Below are positions 24,674 to 32,842 of a DNA stretch of 40,048 bases, one piece after another. Both the position numbers and the translations under genes were made by a program. The DNA is from RGIG5612 sp963589005 (GTDB taxonomy: Bacteria > Bacillota > Clostridia > Lachnospirales > Lachnospiraceae): the NCBI GenBank assembly GCA_963589005.1, contig CAVAJR010000023.1:1-40048 (forward strand). Reading direction: 5' to 3'. Under the pieces are notes generated by a model, which was given only the letters and a program-made list of their open reading frames with translations, was not told where the DNA came from and did no database searches. Numbering within the stretch: position 1 is the stretch's first letter; the number at the start of each line of letters is the position of its first letter.

Positions 24674-25306
24674 GTGGATAATATGTTAAATGTAGCTCTT
24701 CCTAAGGGAAGGCTGGGTGAAAAGGTATATAAGATATTTGAGCAGGCAGGATTTCCATGCCCGTCCATACTTGAAAACAGCCGCAAGCTTATATTCGAAA
24801 ATGAGCAGGCAGGAGTCAGATATTTCTGGGCTAAGCCCTCGGATGTTGCCATATATGTAGAAAGGGGCGCAGCTGACATCGGAGTAGCAGGCAAGGACAT
24901 TCTCCTGGAATATGAACCGGAGATATATGAACTTCTGGATCTTAATATGGGCAAATGCAGAATGTGCGTTGCTGCCAAGAAGTATTTTAAGGATGATCTT
25001 AATTACACCCTGAAGGTTGCAACGAAGTTTTCCAATATAGCGAGAAATTATTATGCCTCTGTAGGCAGGGATATTGATATCATTCATCTGAATGGCTCTA
25101 TTGAGATTGCTCCCATATTAGGACTTTCAGATGTGATCGTAGATATTGTTGAAACAGGCACTACGCTTAAGGAAAATGATCTGGAAGTAATAGAGACGAT
25201 CGTACCCATAAGCGCCAGATTGATTGCCAATAAATCAAGCTTTAAATTCAAACAAAACCAGATAGAGAAGATCGTGCGGGAAATGTCTGCACAGACGGAG
25301 GCATAG
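24674..25306 (+). CDS. hisG: ATP phosphoribosyltransferase catalytic subunit, short form
   Basis: A 210-residue HisG of the short class. It joins ATP and phosphoribosyl pyrophosphate in the first step of histidine synthesis. LNVALPKGRLGEKVYKIF (about residues 5-22) and the DVAIYVERGAADIGVAGKD region (about 57-75) are typical, and LSDVIVDIVETGTTLKEN (about 153-170) carries the PRPP-binding E-TGTTL motif. It lacks the C-terminal regulatory domain of the long class, consistent with HisZ next door. A GTG start at 24674 is used because GGAG at 24661-24664 fits it; an ATG three codons later is possible. It begins 12 bases past hisZ. Confidence 0.95.
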   Translation: MDNMLNVALPKGRLGEKVYKIFEQAGFPCPSILENSRKLIFENEQAGVRYFWAKPSDVAIYVERGAADIGVAGKDILLEYEPEIYELLDLNMGKCRMCVAAKKYFKDDLNYTLKVATKFSNIARNYYASVGRDIDIIHLNGSIEIAPILGLSDVIVDIVETGTTLKENDLEVIETIVPISARLIANKSSFKFKQNQIEKIVREMSAQTEA

Positions 25307-26581
25307 ATGATCAAGATAATGAGATATGGGCAGGTGCCTAACAGCGAGATTTTTGCAAGGGTTATGCCGGGAGCAAATGTTGAAGATATAGTTGCTGATA
25401 TTATTGCAAATGTCCGTGCAAAGGGAGACAAGGCTCTCTTCGAATATACAGAAAAGTTCGACAAGGCGCACATTACAGACCTTAAGGTTAGTGATGAGGA
25501 AATTGATAAGGCACTTAAGAGCATTGATCCTGAATTTATGCGGATATTGAACAGGGCAGCTGCTAATATAAGAAAATTCCACAGCCGTCAGGTAAGAAAC
25601 AGCTTCATCATAAATGATGAGCCGGGTATAGTGATGGGACAGAAGATTATTCCGGTTGACAGAGCAGGACTCTATGTGCCGGGAGGTACGGCAGCCTACC
25701 CGTCAACGGTGCTGATGGATTCAATCCCTGCCAAGATTGCAGGAGTTAAAGAAGTTATGATCGTAACTCCTCCGCTTCCGGACGGAAGTATTAATCCTGT
25801 TATTCTGGCAGCAGCTCATGTGGCTGGCGTAGACAGCATTTATAAGGTAGGCGGCGCTCAGGCTATAGCGGCATTAGCCTACGGAACCGAGAGTATTCCT
25901 AAGGTGGATAAGATAGTAGGTCCCGGCAATGCATTTGTCGCAGAAGCCAAAAAGCAAGTATATGGCAAGGTTTCAATCGATATGATCGCAGGTCCAAGTG
26001 AGATTTTGATAGTATCGGATGATAAGACTTCGGCAGAACATGTGGCAGCTGATCTTTTGTCGCAGGCAGAACATGACAAGCTGGCCAGTGCAGTGCTGGT
26101 AACTGACTCGGAAGGATTTGCTCTTAAGGTACAAGAAGAGCTTGAACGACAGATACCGTTGCTGGACAGACGTGAGATCGCCAGAGCTTCCATTGATAAT
26201 AATGGCAAGATTATTGTTGCTGATAATTTAAGGGCGGCAATTGAAATAGCAAATGAGATCGCACCCGAACATCTGGAGCTGTGCGTAGATGAACCATTTG
26301 CATACCTCGACAGTATAAGGCATGCTGGCTCAATATTCATGGGAAGAAACTGCCCTGAGGCGTTGGGCGATTACATGGCAGGACCTAATCATACACTTCC
26401 GACCAGCGGAACAGCGAGATTTTCAAGCCCGTTGTCAGTGGATGATTTTGTTAAGAAGACACAGTATACTTATTTTACTAAGGATGCGCTGTCGGAGCTG
26501 GCTGAGGATATTGCATATTTTGCCAAGCAGGAAGGTCTTACGGGCCATGCCAGGAGTGCAGTTATAAGACTGGAGAAATAA
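25307..26581 (+). CDS. hisD: Histidinol dehydrogenase
   Basis: A 424-residue zinc enzyme that oxidises histidinol to histidine in two NAD-dependent steps. Recognisable segments are VDRAGLYVPGGTAAYPS (about residues 125-141), VDKIVGPGNAFVAEAKK (about 200-216), IAGPSEILI (about 226-234), SQAEHDKLASA with a metal- and substrate-binding Gln and His (about 253-263), APEHLEL (about 318-324) and the FMGRNCPEALGDYMAGPNH region. The length matches the family. Its ATG follows the hisG stop directly, and GGAGG in the last codons of hisG acts as ribosome binding site, so translation is probably coupled. Confidence 0.97.
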   Translation: MIKIMRYGQVPNSEIFARVMPGANVEDIVADIIANVRAKGDKALFEYTEKFDKAHITDLKVSDEEIDKALKSIDPEFMRILNRAAANIRKFHSRQVRNSFIINDEPGIVMGQKIIPVDRAGLYVPGGTAAYPSTVLMDSIPAKIAGVKEVMIVTPPLPDGSINPVILAAAHVAGVDSIYKVGGAQAIAALAYGTESIPKVDKIVGPGNAFVAEAKKQVYGKVSIDMIAGPSEILIVSDDKTSAEHVAADLLSQAEHDKLASAVLVTDSEGFALKVQEELERQIPLLDRREIARASIDNNGKIIVADNLRAAIEIANEIAPEHLELCVDEPFAYLDSIRHAGSIFMGRNCPEALGDYMAGPNHTLPTSGTARFSSPLSVDDFVKKTQYTYFTKDALSELAEDIAYFAKQEGLTGHARSAVIRLEK

Positions 26582-26583
26582 AT

Positions 26584-27645
26584 ATGAGCAGATATTTAAG
26601 CAGCAAATATTCCATGCTGGAGCCATATACACCGGGTGAGCAGCCTAAGGATATGAAATATGTTAAGTTAAATACTAATGAATCTCCATTTCCGCCGTCG
26701 CAGCTGGCACAGCAAAGGGCGGGGGAGGCACTGCAGCGTCTGCAGCTGTATTCTGATCCCGACTGCACGGAGCTTGTGAAGACCATATCCGAGACATATG
26801 GTATAGAAAAGGATGAAGTTATATTTACAAATGGCTCGGATGAGGCACTGAATTTTGCATTTATGGCTTATTGCGACAACAGGCACATGGCAGCATTTCC
26901 GGATATTACTTATGGCTTCTATCCGGTATTTGCCCAGATAAATAATATCCCTTATGTGGAGATACCGCTGAAGGCGGATTTTTCTATTGACATTGATGAT
27001 TATATCGGGATAAATAAGACCATATTTATTGCCAATCCAAATGCTCCGACCGGCATGATTTTAAGCCTTGATGAGATAGAGCAGATAGTAAAGTCGAATC
27101 CCGATAATGTTGTAATAATTGACGAGGCTTATGTAGACTTCGGCGCAAATAGCTGTGTGCCGCTGACCCATAAATACAAGAACCTGTTGGTGACCCAGAC
27201 ATTTTCCAAGTCCAGATCAATGGCAGGAGCCAGACTGGGATTTGCAATCGGCTGCAGGGAACTGATCGCGGATCTTAATGCGATCAAGTATTCAACCAAT
27301 CCGTACAATGTAAACAGCATGACAATGGCAGCAGGTGTTGGAGCCCTTGCAGATGGTGCCTATACCAAGAAAAATTGTAAGATAATAGAAGAAAACAGAA
27401 AATATACAGAAGATGCGCTGAAAGAAATGGGATTTGAGATGACAGATTCGCTGGCCAATTTTATATTTGCCCGTCATCCGAACATCTCCGGAGAGAGGCT
27501 CTATCTTGAACTTAAATCAAGAGGCGTGCTGATACGGCATTTTACAAAAGAAAGAATATGCGAATACAACCGCATAACAATAGGAACGAGGCAGCAGATG
27601 GATGTGCTGCTTGACAATATAAAGGAAATATTAAGCGGTAAATAA
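26584..27645 (+). CDS. hisC: Histidinol-phosphate aminotransferase
   Basis: A 353-residue fold-type I PLP enzyme that transfers an amino group from glutamate to imidazole-acetol phosphate. The family pattern is clear: KLNTNESPFPPS near residue 27, FTNGSDEALNF (about 80-90), ANPNAPTGM (about 150-158), IDEAYVDFG (about 178-186) and the PLP lysine in TFSKSRSMAGARLGFAIG (about 206-223), with a conserved Arg toward the C terminus (TIGTRQQMD). It begins 2 bases after hisD; GGAG within the hisD end serves as its ribosome binding site. Paralogues exist among aromatic aminotransferases, but context settles the assignment. Confidence 0.96.
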   Translation: MSRYLSSKYSMLEPYTPGEQPKDMKYVKLNTNESPFPPSQLAQQRAGEALQRLQLYSDPDCTELVKTISETYGIEKDEVIFTNGSDEALNFAFMAYCDNRHMAAFPDITYGFYPVFAQINNIPYVEIPLKADFSIDIDDYIGINKTIFIANPNAPTGMILSLDEIEQIVKSNPDNVVIIDEAYVDFGANSCVPLTHKYKNLLVTQTFSKSRSMAGARLGFAIGCRELIADLNAIKYSTNPYNVNSMTMAAGVGALADGAYTKKNCKIIEENRKYTEDALKEMGFEMTDSLANFIFARHPNISGERLYLELKSRGVLIRHFTKERICEYNRITIGTRQQMDVLLDNIKEILSGK

Positions 27646-27647
27646 AT

Positions 27648-28235
27648 ATGAGAAATGCACAGATAGACAGAAAAACCACAGAAACGGATATAGTTCTGAG
27701 CGTGGAACTTGACGGCACAGGCATATACGACATTGATACAGGCTGCGGATTTTTAAACCATATGCTGGAACTTTTCACAAGACATGGCAGGTTTGACATC
27801 ACTCTCAGATGCAATGGTGATACTTATGTAGATGACCATCATACAGTCGAGGATATAGGAATCGCATTGGGACAGGCATTTTCTATAGCACTTGGGGATA
27901 AGAAGGGCATAAAGCGCTATGGCCAGTGTATCTTGCCGATGGACGAGTCGCTGATACTTACTGCAGCAGATATTTCAGGCCGTGGTTTTCTGGGATATGA
28001 TCTTAATATACCTACGCAGAAGGTGGGAACATTCGATACGGAATTGGTGCAGGAATTCTGGATCGCATTTGCCAGAAATGCATGCTGTACTCTTCATATC
28101 AGGCAGCTGGCAGGAACGAATTCTCATCATATAATAGAAGGTGCATTTAAGTCGGCAGCAAGAAGCCTTAGAGAGGCGGTAAGCATTGATTCGGCAGCAC
28201 CAGATTCCATTCCATCCACAAAAGGTCTGCTGTAA
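27648..28235 (+). CDS. hisB: Imidazoleglycerol-phosphate dehydratase
   Basis: A 195-residue monofunctional HisB, which removes water from imidazoleglycerol phosphate using two manganese ions. Each half of the protein shows a metal-binding motif: DDHHTVEDIGIALGQA (about residues 62-77) and NSHHIIEGAFKSAARSLR (about 161-178). GFLNHMLELFTRHGRFD (about 34-50) and ILPMDESL are also typical. There is no fused phosphatase domain as in E. coli HisB, so histidinol phosphatase must be separate; a PHP-type candidate lies at 32843. The start codon is 2 bases after hisC, again within a tightly packed operon. Confidence 0.97.
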   Translation: MRNAQIDRKTTETDIVLSVELDGTGIYDIDTGCGFLNHMLELFTRHGRFDITLRCNGDTYVDDHHTVEDIGIALGQAFSIALGDKKGIKRYGQCILPMDESLILTAADISGRGFLGYDLNIPTQKVGTFDTELVQEFWIAFARNACCTLHIRQLAGTNSHHIIEGAFKSAARSLREAVSIDSAAPDSIPSTKGLL

Positions 28236-28251
28236 CAGAGAGGCGAGAAAT

Positions 28252-28860
28252 ATGATAGCAATAATTGACTATGGAGTAGGCAATTTATTTTCTTTAAAGA
28301 GCTCATTTGGAGCCATTGGCTGCGAGGCTGTTATTACATCCGATGAGAGCGTAATAGCTGCGGCTGACAAGATCATTCTTCCGGGAGTAGGCGCATTCGG
28401 GGATGCTGCGGACAAGCTTAAGGACAGTAATCTTGCAAATGTAGTGATAAGAGAGGCGGATAATGGCAAGCCTCTTATGGGAATATGCCTTGGCATGCAG
28501 CTGCTGTTTGAGAAAGGCTATGAATACGGCGAATATGAAGGACTGGGACTGATTAAAGGAAGTGTGCGTCCCATTGCAGATGTGATCGCACCGGAACTTA
28601 AGATTCCTCATATCGGATGGAATCCATTGATCTTCAGAAAACCGTCACCAATATTTAAATACATAAATGAAGGTGACTGCGTATATTTCGTGCACTCATA
28701 TTATGCGGCTGACTGTGAAGAAAACGTTATTGCTGAGGCCGAGTATAGTGTAAATCTCACGGCAGCAGTTGCCAGAGATAATGTATACGGATGCCAGTTC
28801 CATCCGGAGAAAAGCGGTGAGGTAGGGCTGAAAATACTTAAGGCCTTTTGTGAACTGTAA
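28252..28860 (+). CDS. hisH: Imidazole glycerol phosphate synthase glutaminase subunit
   Basis: A 202-residue class I glutamine amidotransferase that supplies ammonia to HisF. IIDYGVGNLFSLKSSF opens the protein, LPGVGAFGDAA forms the oxyanion region, MGICLGMQLLFE holds the catalytic Cys (about residue 79), and YFVHSYYA and GCQFHPEKSGEVG hold the remaining catalytic His-Glu pair. The ATG at 28252 was chosen over an in-frame upstream ATG at 28186, which would run back into hisB; GAGGCGAG lies before 28252. The gene is followed by a 148-base gap with a dispersed hairpin, which interrupts the otherwise compact operon before hisA. Confidence 0.96.
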   Translation: MIAIIDYGVGNLFSLKSSFGAIGCEAVITSDESVIAAADKIILPGVGAFGDAADKLKDSNLANVVIREADNGKPLMGICLGMQLLFEKGYEYGEYEGLGLIKGSVRPIADVIAPELKIPHIGWNPLIFRKPSPIFKYINEGDCVYFVHSYYAADCEENVIAEAEYSVNLTAAVARDNVYGCQFHPEKSGEVGLKILKAFCEL

Positions 28861-28878
28861 ATGAGATCTCGGATGTTC

Positions 28879-28956
28879 TCGTGCCGTGCACCTCAGTGTG
28901 CAGCCACTGCCCTTTTATTGAACATTTGAACAGTGGACTGCGTCGTCCCGGCATAG
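28879..28956 (+). repeat. GC-rich hairpin of the dispersed family inside the his operon
   Basis: GTGCCGTGCACCTC leads into CAGCCACTG (28901-28909), which pairs with CAGTGGACTG (28931-28940) around a loop of about 20 bases, and GTCGTCCCGGCAT closes the outer stem. Compared with the copy at 4771, the inner arms have changed on both sides (CAGACACTG/CAGTGTCTG to CAGCCACTG/CAGTGGACTG), so pairing is largely kept. It lies between hisH and hisA. Confidence 0.6.
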
Positions 28957-29008
28957 GGCTATTTGGAATCCGTAACATAAGTATAATTATTAAAGCATAG
29001 GAGCAGAT

Positions 29009-29725
29009 ATGTTATTATTTCCGGCTATTGATTTGGTAAACGGTCAGGCAGTCCGCCTGTTTAAGGGAGATTATAAACAAATGACCGTATATAGCGACAG
29101 ACCATGGGAGATTGCAGAGGATTTTGTTAAATGCGGGACGCCGCATATACATATTGTAGATCTTGAAGGTGCGAAGGAGGGCGGAACACCTAACTTCGAG
29201 ACTGTTAAGAAGATAAAACAAACAAGCAAGGCCTTCTGCGAGATAGGCGGCGGCATCAGAACCATGGAGGTCATAGACAAGTACATAGAGGCAGGTCTTG
29301 ACAGAGTGATCCTGGGAACAGCTGCAGTGCAGGATGAAGCATTTGTTAAACAGGCTGTCCTAAAATATAACGAGAAGATCGCAGTGGGTGTTGACATTAA
29401 GGATGGCAAAGTGGCAATCAAGGGATGGCTTGAAAAATCGGAATTTGATGCATTTGAATTTTGTGAAAAGATGCAGAAGATTGGAATACAGACATTGATA
29501 TGCACGGACATTTCTAGGGATGGAGCGATGCAAGGAACCAACAGAAGCCTGTATAAGGAACTGACGGAACGATTCAATATGAACATAACAGCCTCCGGAG
29601 GAGTTTCCACCATAGACGATATAAAATATCTAAGCAAGCTGGGACTTTATGGGGCAATCATCGGTAAGGCTTATTATACAGGTGCGATTGACCTGAAGGA
29701 AGCTGCCGGAATCGTGGGAGCGTAA
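29009..29725 (+). CDS. hisA: ProFAR isomerase (1-(5-phosphoribosyl)-5-[(5-phosphoribosylamino)methylideneamino]imidazole-4-carboxamide isomerase)
   Basis: A 238-residue (beta/alpha)8 barrel that carries out the Amadori rearrangement before the HisH-HisF step. FPAIDLVNGQAVRLFKGD (about residues 4-21) includes the catalytic Asp8. IGGGIRTMEVIDKYIEAG and GTAAVQDEAFVKQA give the phosphate-binding half, ICTDISRDGAMQGTN (about 163-177) holds the second catalytic Asp, and TASGGVSTIDDIKYL forms the last phosphate loop. The length is normal. AGGAGCAG precedes the ATG. It resumes the his operon after the hairpin-bearing gap. No fusion with TrpF-like activity is evident. Confidence 0.96.
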   Translation: MLLFPAIDLVNGQAVRLFKGDYKQMTVYSDRPWEIAEDFVKCGTPHIHIVDLEGAKEGGTPNFETVKKIKQTSKAFCEIGGGIRTMEVIDKYIEAGLDRVILGTAAVQDEAFVKQAVLKYNEKIAVGVDIKDGKVAIKGWLEKSEFDAFEFCEKMQKIGIQTLICTDISRDGAMQGTNRSLYKELTERFNMNITASGGVSTIDDIKYLSKLGLYGAIIGKAYYTGAIDLKEAAGIVGA

Positions 29726-29821
29726 AAGTATCTGCATCGTCGATATGATATAAATTGATAATGAACGGTGCGATACAGGCTGTCAGGCAGGCAAATATTA
29801 TTGGCAGAGGAATATAAGATA

Positions 29822-30583
29822 ATGATAACGAAGAGAATTATACCTTGTCTTGATGTAAGAAACGGAAGAGTTGTTAAGGGCAAAAATTTCCTGGGGCTTC
29901 AGGATGTTGACTCACCTGTGGAATTGGCCAAGTTTTACAGTTCAGCAGGAGCAGATGAATTGGTTTTCTATGATATTACAGCGTCTGCAGAGGGAAGAGG
30001 TATATTTACGGACATTTTATGCGAGGCTGCAAGACAGGTATTTATCCCGCTTACTGTAGGCGGCGGCATCAATTCTGTTGCTGATTTTGACCGGGTGCTT
30101 AAATGTGGCGCAGACAAGGTAAGTGTTAATTCAGGAGCTATTAAGAACCCTGCACTTATAGGCGAGGCTGCGAGGCTCTATGGTGACCAATGCGTTGTGC
30201 TGTCAGTGGATATTAAGAGAGTAGATGGCATATTCAGAGTATATGCCAGAGGCGGCAGAGACAACACCGGTATGGAAGCGATCGAGTGGATCAAACGCTG
30301 CGTAGGCGAGGGCGCCGGTGAGGTTGTGGTTAATTCGATTGATACCGATGGTGTAAAGCAGGGATTTGATATTGAAATGCTGAAGGCTGTATGTGAGGCA
30401 GTATCTGTTCCTGTCATCGCATCAGGCGGCGCCGGAAGCATCGATGATTTTATCAGACTGTTTAAGGAAATCCCGAATGTTGACGCAGGGCTTGCAGCAT
30501 CGATTTTCCATTTCGGCGAGGTGGACATAAGAGATCTCAAGAAAGAAATGGCGGCAAATGGTATCTTGGCGAGACTTGTTTAG
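29822..30583 (+). CDS. hisF: Imidazole glycerol phosphate synthase cyclase subunit
   Basis: A 253-residue (beta/alpha)8 barrel that uses HisH-derived ammonia to make imidazole glycerol phosphate and AICAR. RIIPCLDVRNGRVVKGKNF (about residues 4-22) contains catalytic Asp11. ADELVFYDITAS, PLTVGGGINSVADFDRVL, VLSVDIKRVDG with the second catalytic Asp (about 130), NSIDTDGVKQGFD and ASGGAGSIDDF follow in the family order. The ATG at 29822 gives the normal family N terminus; an in-frame ATG at 29768 would add 18 residues. GAGGAATA lies somewhat far upstream of the start. It follows hisA after 96 bases. Confidence 0.97.
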   Translation: MITKRIIPCLDVRNGRVVKGKNFLGLQDVDSPVELAKFYSSAGADELVFYDITASAEGRGIFTDILCEAARQVFIPLTVGGGINSVADFDRVLKCGADKVSVNSGAIKNPALIGEAARLYGDQCVVLSVDIKRVDGIFRVYARGGRDNTGMEAIEWIKRCVGEGAGEVVVNSIDTDGVKQGFDIEMLKAVCEAVSVPVIASGGAGSIDDFIRLFKEIPNVDAGLAASIFHFGEVDIRDLKKEMAANGILARLV

Positions 30584-30657
30584 CCTGGCTAAGGCAGGTT
30601 TGGCGTCTGAGTATGTGAAATCTGATCTTAATGAATATATGAAGGAATAAAAGATAT

Positions 30658-30990
30658 ATGACAAATGTTAATGAACTTAAATTCGATGACAGGGGATTAA
30701 TTCCCGCAATTGTTGTGGATGCAGATACGAAGCAGGTGCTGACTCTTGCATATATGAATGAAGAAAGCCTTAAGATATCACTGGAAAGGAAACTTACCTG
30801 TTTCTGGAGCAGGTCAAGACAGGAATTATGGCTTAAGGGCGAAACCAGCGGCAACTATCAGCATATTGTGTCAATAATTGCTGACTGCGATAAGGATGCC
30901 CTGGTTGTTGAAGTTCACCCGGATGGACCTGCCTGTCATATGGGAACAACATCATGCTTTACAAATCTGCTGTGGGAAGATACAATCTAG
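30658..30990 (+). CDS. hisI: Phosphoribosyl-AMP cyclohydrolase, monofunctional
   Basis: A 110-residue HisI that opens the purine ring of phosphoribosyl-AMP. TLAYMNEESLKISLE (about residues 24-38), TCFWSRSRQELWLKGETSGN (about 42-61) and DCDKDALVVEVHPDGPACHM (about 70-89) carry the metal-binding Asp and Cys residues of the family. The protein ends with CFTNLLWEDTI, exactly where bifunctional HisIE proteins would continue into the pyrophosphohydrolase (HisE) domain. No hisE is found in the window. AAGGA lies about 12 bases before the ATG. It is the last gene of the his operon; no strong terminator is evident before the next gene. Confidence 0.95.
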   Translation: MTNVNELKFDDRGLIPAIVVDADTKQVLTLAYMNEESLKISLERKLTCFWSRSRQELWLKGETSGNYQHIVSIIADCDKDALVVEVHPDGPACHMGTTSCFTNLLWEDTI

Positions 30991-31106
30991 TGCCGAGGCG
31001 TTTTGCATACAGCGTGCTATAGTGCAGGCGGCTATGAGATAAGCATTGATCCTTGTGATCACATCGTGCTTGATGAAACAGACCGGCATGCTGACAGGAA
31101 GGAAGA

Positions 31107-32492
31107 ATGGAAAATATTAAAGAAAAGAAAATAAAAAAAGAAGTTGATTTTACCAAGGGACCTATATTAGGCCCCCTTTTAAAATTTGCAATGCCTGTAC
31201 TTCTGGCATTGTTTTTGCAGGCACTGTATGGTGCAGTTGACCTTCTTATAGTAGGACAGTTCGGCACAACAGATAATGTGTCGTCTGTATCTATGGGAAG
31301 CCAGATCATAACAGCATTTACCCAGATCGTTGCGGGATTGGCTACGGGCATAACTGTGCTTATCGGACAGCTGCTGGGCAAGAGGGATGGCAAAAAAGCA
31401 GGCGAGGCAGTGGGAACGGCCATATTTACATTTGCTGCAGTTGCAATCGTATTCACTGCACTTCTGATGATATTTGCTGATTCGCTGCTGACACTGTTTA
31501 ATACGCCAGAGGCTGCTATGGAGCAGGGCGCAGCTTACATAAGGATATGCGCAGGCGGCATGATATTCATTGTAGCATATAACCTGATAGGCAGCGTGTT
31601 CAGAGGCATCGGCGATTCCACGACACCGCTTATTACAGTGGCTATTGCCTGCGTGGCAAATATTGGCGGGGACCTTCTGTTGGTAGGAGTATTTGATATG
31701 AAGGCAGCAGGTGCTGCTATAGCAACAGTATTTGCACAGGCCATAAGCGTTGTGCTGTCACTGGTTCTTATTAAGAGAAAGACGCTTCCGTTCCGGTTCG
31801 ACAAGTCGAGCATGAGATTTCAGATGAGTCTGGCGCTTCATATATTGAAGCTGGGCGTACCGCTGGCGCTGCAGGAGATCGTAATAAGTCTCTCATTTCT
31901 TATTGTTGCCAGTGTGGTCAATACCCTGGGTATTGTTGCATCAGCCTCAGCAGGTGTTGCAGGCAAACTGATAACATTTATCATGCTTCTTCCTAGTGCA
32001 TATGCGCAGGCAATGTCGGCATTTGTTGCACATAACATGGGCGCAGGAGAACTGGTAAGGGCCAAGAAGGCACTTATTCACGGAATATGGACATCATTGG
32101 TATTTGCGACAATTATGTTCTATTTCTCATTTATCCACGGAACATGGCTTACGGGAATATTTACAACCGAACCGGAGGTTATGGAGGGTGCAGCTGAATA
32201 TCTTAAGGCCTATGCTATTGATACCTTCCTTACATCATTCCTTTTCTGCTTCGTTGGATTTTTCAATGGCTGCGGCAAGACTACTATCACTATGATCCAG
32301 GGTATGATAGGTGTAGCAGTAAGAATTCCGGCAGCAATCATTATAGGCGGGCTTCCGATCGCATCTTTGTTCACGATCCCGCTGTCCGCCCCGATTTCGA
32401 CAGTAGTTCAGATTACCTTCTGCATGATATGCTTTGTTATTATTTATCGCAGGATAAAGGAGAAGTTAGACATAAAGGCAGCTGAACAGTGA
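31107..32492 (+). CDS. MATE family multidrug/toxin efflux transporter
   Basis: A 461-residue membrane protein with about 12 hydrophobic segments arranged as two similar halves, as in MATE antiporters that export cationic drugs or metabolites using Na+ or H+ gradients. FTKGPILGPLLKFAMPVL followed by VDLLIVGQFG (about residues 47-56) is a standard opening. GSVFRGIGDSTTPLI (about 162-176) and the second-half counterpart FFNGCGKTTITMIQG (about 403-417) are the repeated loop motifs of the family. AGGAAGGAAG precedes the ATG. It lies 116 bases after hisI, possibly on the same transcript, but no functional link to histidine is implied. Substrates are unknown. Confidence 0.92.
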   Translation: MENIKEKKIKKEVDFTKGPILGPLLKFAMPVLLALFLQALYGAVDLLIVGQFGTTDNVSSVSMGSQIITAFTQIVAGLATGITVLIGQLLGKRDGKKAGEAVGTAIFTFAAVAIVFTALLMIFADSLLTLFNTPEAAMEQGAAYIRICAGGMIFIVAYNLIGSVFRGIGDSTTPLITVAIACVANIGGDLLLVGVFDMKAAGAAIATVFAQAISVVLSLVLIKRKTLPFRFDKSSMRFQMSLALHILKLGVPLALQEIVISLSFLIVASVVNTLGIVASASAGVAGKLITFIMLLPSAYAQAMSAFVAHNMGAGELVRAKKALIHGIWTSLVFATIMFYFSFIHGTWLTGIFTTEPEVMEGAAEYLKAYAIDTFLTSFLFCFVGFFNGCGKTTITMIQGMIGVAVRIPAAIIIGGLPIASLFTIPLSAPISTVVQITFCMICFVIIYRRIKEKLDIKAAEQ

Positions 32493-32569
32493 AAAACTTC
32501 GTTTTCAATACTTCACAGATTTCGACACGCAGTCATGAAGAAATATGATAGCGGCACCAAAAGATTAAC

Positions 32570-32598
32570 TTGATTTTGTGACTGAAATCATGTAGATT
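32570..32598 (+). promoter_or_regulatory. Probable tRNA-Ser promoter
   Basis: TTGATT (32570-32575), a 17-base spacer and TAGATT (32593-32598) place the transcription start about 13 bases before the mature tRNA. Confidence 0.55.
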
Positions 32599-32617
32599 AT
32601 CTATCTGTGAGTGATTC

Positions 32618-32707
32618 GGAGAAATACCCAAGCTGGCCGAAGGGGCTCCCCTGGAAAGGGAGTAGGTCGTTAATAGCGGCGCGAGGGTTCAAATCCCTCT
32701 TTCTCCG
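32618..32707 (+). tRNA. tRNA-Ser(GGA)
   Basis: A 90-base class II tRNA. The acceptor GGAGAAA (32618-32624) pairs with TTTCTCC (32700-32706) and the discriminator G is at 32707. The anticodon stem-loop CTCCC-CTGGAAA-GGGAG gives anticodon GGA, which reads TCC and TCT serine codons. A long variable arm and the T-arm GAGGG-TTCAAAT-CCCTC are clear. CCA is not encoded. Confidence 0.96.
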
Positions 32708-32713
32708 CTCAAG

Positions 32714-32741
32714 GCAGTTCTCGTGTGAGGGCTGCTTTTTT
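32714..32741 (+). terminator. Intrinsic terminator after tRNA-Ser
   Basis: GCAGTTCTC (32714-32722) and GAGGGCTGC (32727-32735) form a 9-bp stem with two G-U pairs and a GTGT loop, followed by six T. Confidence 0.9.
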
Positions 32742-32752
32742 GTTTTAAACGT

Positions 32753-32813
32753 CCTGTCCGGCAGCCATGAATTAGACGTGCTTGCACAGGCTAATTCATG
32801 GATATCGGACAGG
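32753..32813 (+). repeat. Long near-perfect hairpin of the dispersed family upstream of the histidinol-phosphatase gene
   Basis: CCTGTCCG (32753-32760) pairs with CGGACAGG (32806-32813). A symmetric 4x4 internal loop separates this from CCATGAATTAG (32765-32775), which pairs with CTAATTCATGG (32791-32801). GTGC and GCAC near the apex can also pair. There is no T-run. It ends about 30 bases before the ATG at 32843. Confidence 0.65.
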
Positions 32814-32842
32814 CTAATTTACATGAGCAAGGGTTTAATGTT

